NCBI GenBank assembly: GCA_017979445.1
Contig: CM030714.1
Coordinates: forward strand, 18,595,892 to 18,659,891
DNA length: 64,000 nt
Source: Akebia trifoliata
Taxonomy: Eukaryota > Streptophyta > Magnoliopsida > Ranunculales > Lardizabalaceae
Direction of reading: 5' to 3'
Part shown: in pieces, positions 57,616 through 64,000 of the stretch
How the letters are laid out: the number at the start of each line of letters is the position of its first letter
How positions within the stretch are numbered: position 1 is the first letter of the stretch
Made by a program: the position numbers and the translations under genes
Notes under the pieces: model-generated
The model's input: the letters and a program-made list of their open reading frames with translations, nothing else
The model's database searches: none
Told to the model about the DNA's origin: nothing

Positions 57616-60600
57616 TGTAATACCCTGATTTTTTAATTCGTGTCTCAAAGAAATCTAATAGTGAAATTTGGAGAAAATTCTAAAAGAAAGACTTAGGGTA
57701 ATATATTCGGATCTTATTAGATTCATTTTCAATGAAAATCGACTTCGCCATTGGATTCAAAGAGATCGAAATATATATTTTAGCCTGTAAGCAAGCTCAA
57801 ATTCGAGCTCGGATAAAAAAATTATAAAATCATTGAATTTCGTGTTGAGTGGGACTTAAAAGAAGGAATTTTTGTTATAGCGAGAATCAAGAAAATTCGA
57901 TGTCACCATTAGGTTTGCAACAAAAAAATATTCAAAATGGAATACTCATTTGTCATTTTTCAAGTCCGAATAGTCAAATTACCACCAAAAATAGAAACAA
58001 TGGAATAAATTACAAAAGATGCCCTCAGTCCTTTGTATTTAAATGAAAATTGATTTTTTTTATTTACTTTCTCTTCTTCTCCAAAGAACTAAACACCAGC
58101 CTACTCTTAACCTAAGATTTTCAACTAATTCTCATCAAGTTCTATCGCAAACGAGCCCAAGTTAATCGTCGATGAAAAAGAAGAAGTCGTGAACATCGTC
58201 AAACTCCACATTCTTATCACCTTGGATCTTCACTTTCCTTTCTTTCTTTCCATATCTCATCAAAATCAGCGAGTGAGTTTGGATACCACCAACTCGGAAC
58301 TTCGAAGCGTTAGTAGAAGATTCATCTTCTATTGTAGAAGAAAAGGAGAGTGTCATCTTTGCAAACCCTCGTTTGTTTTGCACCCAAGTCAGTCCAAACT
58401 CGACTCTTGTGCCATCCAACCTTGATTTTTGGTGCTAACTTTCCACTTCCAACAACTACATAGTTTGGTAGGGAACTCGCACTTCTTAATGGTAACCGTA
58501 GATTTCGAAACATGCATTTAAATTTTTTTATTGAATATATGTCGTATTTGTAAATCTTAAAAATCCTTTGTTTGATTTTCAATTCATGATTAGGACTAGA
58601 GATTTGACGTGTTTTAATCACGTCTAAACATTAAATTCATGGGTGGGACTATGGATTTGGAAAACGGAGGAGAAAATATGAAAAATTAATCGAAAAATCA
58701 AAATTTTGAGCAAGATGGGGCTTGCTGACGATGCTGCCATCAGAAAATTTTTTGGTCAAAAATGAATTTTGACTTTTAGGTTGTTCTCCTCATGGCTTAT
58801 AAGTGTTTTCCTACCCTTTATTTCATTAAAAACATTTAAGTAAATGACTTTCCATTTACTTTAAGTTCTTTAATGAAATTAAGGTTTTACCCTGCATTTC
58901 AGAACAATAGGAATGGTTTCAATATCCAAATCTCAAAGGATTAAAATCCAAATTTTGGTTTTATAAACAAAATGTAAATTTCGATGTTTTCGTCAGATTT
59001 TTAAAAGTGAATATCTTTTGTATTACTTTGAACTAGGCAATACAAATTATATGGTGTTGAATCTCGTGTTCAAGGCTTTTATTTTCAAAAATTCATTTTT
59101 AGTTTCAAGAACTTTGAAAAATCGAATTTCCGACTCTTAGTCAAATTTTCACCAATTTTGGTAGTTTGACTTCATACATTTATTGGGATATCGTTTTAAC
59201 TCAAATTTGGTAGTTTTTCAATTGAATGATCAAAATGAATTTGAAAGCTTAAAAAAGAAAAGTTGGACTTGAAAAGTTGAGAAGTGAAAACATCAAAAAA
59301 TGAGAAAATTGATGAAACGATAAAATGCCAGAATCACACCGAGGGGTGATGTCTGCATTTTACATTAATGTGTTGTGTGTAGGTTGGTGAATGGATATCC
59401 AATAATAATGAATATGGTTGCATGTTTCTTTAATTTTTACTACCGGAAGGTGCTGGTTTATGTTTCTGTTCAGTTATTTATCAGTAGAAACTGGATATCT
59501 ATTTCCAACCTTGTAATGTTAATTTCTTTTTTATTTAAAAAAAAATAATATATATGTATCTATTTTGTGATCTGTTAAAGAACTTGTGAATGCTTGAAGG
59601 GATAATGCGTCTTATCATTTGGAACGATGTACTATCTTAGGATGTGCGGTAGGGATAACCAAGCTCATACATGGTATGGGACGTGTATAGGGAGTGGAGT
59701 CACAACTGGACTCCAGGTCCATTCCTCTCTATTTTTACCAGTAAACTTGTATTGTAAAGGTGGTCGTATATGAATGGAGCTATATATTTTAGAAATCATA
59801 GGTACGCTTGATAGGCATAGACAAAGATGATTAGTCAGTGATTACTAACAATTTAGAGTAGTCGAAAGTTTTGACACACCGAAAAGAGATTCATTGCTTA
59901 CGGTCACATCAAATGACTTGCTTAAGTTGGATAAATGGTCACCTAGTATGATAAGCGCAACGACCGACCACAAAATCAAAAACTAAAAACCAGTAAAATA
60001 TTATAACATCATGTCCCAACTAGGAGCGATCTAGTCTCGAATTCCAACTCACTAATTCTACTGTTCCATCATTGTGTAATATGTATTTGTTATTTTATTT
60101 TGAATTATAAACTGAAAAGCATGTTTACTATTTCAATGTTGTCAATTATATTTGTATAAGAATGAAAATGTATAGTGAGTATTGATGACTAATGTTATAT
60201 GGACCTTTAAACTGTTTAGTTGGTCATCCCTGACTATATGTACCAGTTAATCATAGTTTAATTTGTTAAAAATTTACATGTATTGAAATGATTCAGTATG
60301 ATTACTTGATCATGTTAGGTGAGGTTATTAGTAGGAATTGTTAGTAGATTTACTGGATAATCATTGTTACTCACTCTTTTTTTTCATCTTTTTTTTAGTT
60401 ATAGAGCTTACAGTTGGTGAGGCGAGTGTAAAGCCATCAGTCGAGGAGCATCTGGTTGGTCATATCGATGATCAGAGTCTGCTACCTAGTGAACATTGAG
60501 ACTACTTCCACTAGGAGTTATTTCAATCAGGGGATGTATATAGTCTTTGAGTCAAGTGATAGGTCTATGTTAGAGTGATGATACAAATTTTGTAATTCTA

Positions 60601-60844
60601 TATATTATTATCTTTTGCGCAACTCTGATCTAACCTTATGTTGTTCGTAATTTACTGTCTTCCACATCTTGTATACTTTTAACACATTTTATATACAGGA
60701 TTTGTTAGATATGGACTTATCATGTTTTCGGGTTCCGTGGAACGCTAACATAAACAGAGGGAACCATGTCCAAATTTCGAGGTGCCACCTAGTACCTTGA
60801 GATTTGACCTTAGGATTTGTGTTAGTGTTTGGTGGGGCGCTACA
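57616..60844 (+). mobile_element. Solo LTR related to the Tekay/Del-like LTR
   Basis: 3229 bp from TGTAATACCCTGATTTTT to GGGGCGCTACA. Flanks attaa (57611-57615) and actaa (60845-60849) match at four of five bases. It is colinear with 7943-11601 throughout (for example TTTAGCCTGTAAGCAAGCT, ATGCCCTCAG, GGTGATGTCTGCATTTTA, ACGCTAACATAAACAGAGG). It lacks the 210-bp duplication. It split the Ulp1-like gene at a point between its linker and catalytic region. Confidence 0.88.
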
Positions 60845-61870
60845 ACTAATGAAGAATTAACGTTGATAAATTTACATCACACTGATATAAACTTGGAGAA
60901 TGGGTATTGTATTCCGAGTATATCTATTGATTTACTCAAGGGGGTTGGGTGGTTGGACGATCAAGTAACATTTTTTTATATTTAAATTCTAATTTTTGTG
61001 AAAATTCTGGAATAAACAAATATGTTTCTAACTTTGTTGTCACACAGATAATCGATGGATATTGTATATTTCTTAAAAGGAAAAAGTTGGAACATCTAGA
61101 TCATTTCCTCAAATGTCATTTCTTTAGTCCAATATATATTGTATGTCCAATTGACATAGACACATCCTCTACATATTTTTAAGTTAGATTTTTATATTTT
61201 TATAATGCATTTTGTATTAATCGGTGTATGTATTACTTAAGAAAACTCAACAAGATTACTCTGCCTGGTCAGTAGGTAAGGTCTGATTGAACAATTTTGA
61301 GAGTGTGTCAGGCAAAAAATTCAAACTAAATAAAAACCTCAAATTGTTTACCAGACCTAACTATCTTAAATATCATATAACATATTGTGAGAAGGTTTGT
61401 TGTTTTTTTGTCTTGTGCCTCCGTATATTTATTTTATTATTAAATTACCTCACATTCTCACATTGTTATTAATTGTTAAGTATTTTTTCCTCCTCACGCG
61501 AATGCTTACTAGGCTGTTCTAATATTAGAAATAAAAAATAAGAAATAAGAATTTTTAGATTCCCTATATAAGGATTGTATGTTAGTCTATAAAGTTGAAA
61601 TTCAAGCATTGGTATATATTGATAAGTTATTTAATAATTATTGCGATAATTTAGTAAGAAATTTCACGAGTATTTATCACATTATATTTTGTTAATACGT
61701 AAAAAGAATACTTCCTAATATTACTTGAATAGATGGGGTCTGCGAATATTAACATCCAAGATTGGACTTGTTACGATCGTAAGAACATTCCCAAACAGAC
61801 CAATACATAACATTGTGGAATGTTTATTGTGAAATATATTGATTACGCAAGCCGCGGGTAGAATTTAATT
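60845..61870 (+). pseudogene. Ulp1-like cysteine protease domain, degraded
   Basis: Right of the solo LTR a frame reads SIDLLKGVGWLDDQ (about 60920-60965), the usual entry motif of plant Ulp1/SENP (C48) proteases. Near the other end DWTCYD..NIPKQTN, a stop, then HCGMFIVKYIDYASRG matches the catalytic Cys segment, with Cys at 61814-61816. The His and Asp motifs between them are not clear. Such domains process SUMO in canonical Ulp1, but this class is mostly known from transposon-carried genes. Introns are likely between the pieces. Confidence 0.6.
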
Positions 61871-63334
61871 TCAATTAAGTACTACTATATCTCATGTATC
61901 TATTTTTAACTTAATTTAGAAACATTCAATTAGTAAGATTGATGATTGTTTTACACATCACTATTTCTAGGAAGATATGTCATACTTTAGGTTGCAAACT
62001 ATTCTTGAGGTGGTTATACAGATTGCATTACCTTAAAAGTTGTATGTTCTTATTTTTTTTCATTACATTATTATCGACAATGTAATCATGTGTGAATTTG
62101 AAGATTTGAAAGTCATAACCAATTGGGTGGTTGGTCTGTCTATGTTGAAAAATACAAAATTATGATCTTCACGTTTAAGGTAGAGATCCTAATCTTCATT
62201 TATTGACACTAATAAAATTATAGAATCTAAATTTTTTTTGTAAGGTGTTGTGTGGGCAAAATAAAAAAGTATAATATAATTGCATGGTAGTACAATCATT
62301 CATGATGAGTCAAATGTTATTTGATAAGCAATCAGTTGATGGTATTATTAGTTTGCATTCAATCAAGCTTAAGCAAAGTATCAAACTTTTCATATATGGG
62401 GATTATGTTAGTAGAAATGTTAAGCTTCATTTATTGATCCTAATAAAGTGATAAATTAAATAACTTTTTTGCAGGGAGTCAAGTGGGCAAAATGAAATAA
62501 GACGACATGAGCATTCATGAGGAATTAAATGTCATTTGGTAAGCATTAAATTTCAATGTAAATGCACTTACATGTACATTAATGGTAATACGACTTCACT
62601 TTCAATATAAAATCTAATTCAGGGAAAGAGTCAAAATATTTTTCCTACTTAGAAGCTGCAATGAATCTAGATGAGAATATGCATGGATTTTGGACAAAAG
62701 ATGCATATTGAATGCACATGCCGAAAAGCGAATTAATTCTACCTGTGAGAGATTCAAAGAAATTAATGAAAACATCCAAACTCGTTCACGTACCTATCCT
62801 AAAATGTGTGATCTTGATGTCGTGTCATGACCTATATTTGATCCAAACAGTAATTATAAGGTTGCAAGCTGAGGTATCAAGAATGTGTAGACGTGATATA
62901 AGGGTTTCATCACATAAAGTTGAGAACGATCCCAACTATGCATCTACTTACGCTATGTCTGATAAACACGATGACAATTCTTTTGACTTTAAATATTAAT
63001 TTCTTTATTAAAGACTTAAGGATTAAATTATCTATGTTTAAATTATAAAGATTTTGTTGACAAACCAAGTTTTGTTAATTTCACCACAATATTGAATGTG
63101 TCACTTCTTTATTATTTTTCATATAATTTCTATAGCATTAGAAAAAATTGGTGAGGCAATAAAAAATCTCTTAAATCATCTTTATGTGTTTCAAGTGTCG
63201 TTTAATAAATTCATGGTTTATCATTTTTCTTCCCTTTGATTATAATGCAAATGGTCGTATACTTGTTTTACCCACTATGTAAGGTAAGAATGAGTCAAAA
63301 TTTAGAAAATTTAAATTGATTTATCAAACAATAA
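61871..63334. repeat. Spacer with about 130-bp imperfect direct duplication
   Basis: 62191-62330 and 62424-62550 share CTTCATTTATTGA(C/T)..CTAATAAA, then TTTT..GTAAG/GCAGGG, AAGTGGGCAAAAT or GTGTGGGCAAAAT, then ATTCATGA and AAATGT(T/C)ATTTG. The GCAGGG...GGGCAAAAT segment looks like a duplicated small exon. Frame 62712-62999 is unrecognised. Confidence 0.45.
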
Positions 63335-63530
63335 AACAATGTCAGAAAGAGCCTTTTGACATTAGATCAGAATGTATTTTATTCAATGTCAGAAGGAGTG
63401 ACATTATATTAGAATATTTTTTATACAATGTTAGAAGGCTCTTTCTGATATAAGATCAACATATTTTTTTTATATAATATTAGAAGGCTCCTTTGGATAC
63501 TAGATCAAAATGTATTTTATAAAATTTAAT
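63335..63530. repeat. AATGTCAGAAGG array (right array)
   Basis: Three to four diverged copies of CAATGTCAGAAGG...TTCTGACATTAGATCAGAATGTATTTTATA. Same core as the array at 52985-53850, so the two frame the Ulp1-like gene. Either end sequences of one transposon or two copies of an unrelated satellite. Confidence 0.65.
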
Positions 63531-63654
63531 AAAATATATAGTCTTTCGCTTTATAGAATATCTTTGTTGTATTGTGGTTTATCGAGGTTCATATCATTTG
63601 GACCATCTCTTTTAAGGAATGATTCATCTTCCATTAGTTTAGCTATTCTATCAG

Positions 63655-63768
63655 CCATCTATACAGTCATTTACACAACCATCCATACAACCATCCTCAT
63701 AGCTATTCACATAGTCATCCACACAACAATCCTATCGACCATCCTAACAACCATCTACACAGTCATCC
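63655..63768. repeat. 12-bp minisatellite
   Basis: About nine degenerate copies of a 12-base unit of the type ATACAACCATCC or ACACAGTCATCC. An open frame across it reads as a four-residue I-x-x-T pattern, an artefact of the repeat. It stops exactly at the LTR boundary. Confidence 0.75.
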
Positions 63769-64000
63769 TGTGGCACCCTGCCAAATGCTAACACAAAACC
63801 CCATGTCAGATCTAGAGGCACTAGATGACGTCTCGAAATTTCGGCATGATCTCCTATGTTTATATTAGCATTCCAACGCGTTCAACCTGCACCTGATAAA
63901 TGACATACAATCCTGCATATATACATACAAAATATCACAATAACGGAAGCCTACATACATCTAATAACGTACGATTGATCAAAGTGTGAAAAAAGAAATT
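63769..64000 (-). repeat. Tekay/Del-related LTR, 3' end, cut by window edge
   Basis: Starts TGTGGCACCCTGCCAAATGC, the complement of the 3' end of the LTRs at 7943-11601 and 57616-60844 (TTTGGCGGGGCATCACA type), and continues with complements of CGAAATTTCGAG and GCTAACATAAAC. The rest lies beyond the window. Confidence 0.85.

Overview
The window looks like heterochromatic, gene-poor DNA from a flowering plant. I found no intact cellular gene. What can be read is Ty3/gypsy and Ty1/copia LTR retrotransposons, a CACTA DNA transposon carrying pieces of plant genes, a decayed plant pararetrovirus (Caulimoviridae) and several foldback or MITE-like repeats, in AT-rich spacer with little coding content. 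The species cannot be fixed from the sequence; the captured genes (serine carboxypeptidase-like, papain-like protease, CASTOR/POLLUX-type channel) only say plant, probably eudicot.

Layout. 1-15383: a nest. The outermost layer is a minus-strand Tat-like gypsy element (gag at 161-1765, primer-site remnant near 13366-13389, 5' LTR 13390-15383). Its leader is split by a plus-strand solo LTR (2026-11938, TSD ggcac), itself split by a Tekay/Del-type chromovirus (3435-11601, TSD agtac) whose 5' LTR and gag are largely deleted. 16322-25117: a young Ty1/copia element (TSD attta, LTRs differing at about 7 of 484 sites), with a 2276-bp solo LTR (19092-21367, TSD gtaag) inserted in its pol gene. 26324-33743: a CACTA-type element (TSD ata) with subterminal repeats, no recognisable transposase, and exons from at least four unrelated genes on the minus strand, most with usable splice signals, behind an apparent multi-exon 5' leader: a Pack-CACTA with a possible chimeric transcript. 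33744-41120: mostly featureless, with one foldback and a possible SINE. 41130-43350: decayed pararetrovirus coat-protein/protease/RT/RNase H region. 45175-46317: two MITE-like elements. 46513-51650: gypsy integrase scrap, a solo LTR (47074-49252), tandem repeats and an LTR remnant. 52140-63530: tandem and foldback repeat arrays on both sides of a broken gene with a DUF1985-like domain and a Ulp1-like protease domain, interrupted by a MITE and a Tekay-related solo LTR (57616-60844). The window ends inside another Tekay-related LTR (63769-64000, minus).

The genes do not form a pathway. The organising theme is layered insertion: perfect or near-perfect target-site duplications allow the order of insertions to be read, and solo LTRs (four) show that LTR-LTR recombination has been frequent here. 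The most unusual objects are the multi-gene CACTA element and the Ulp1-like gene flanked by palindromic arrays.
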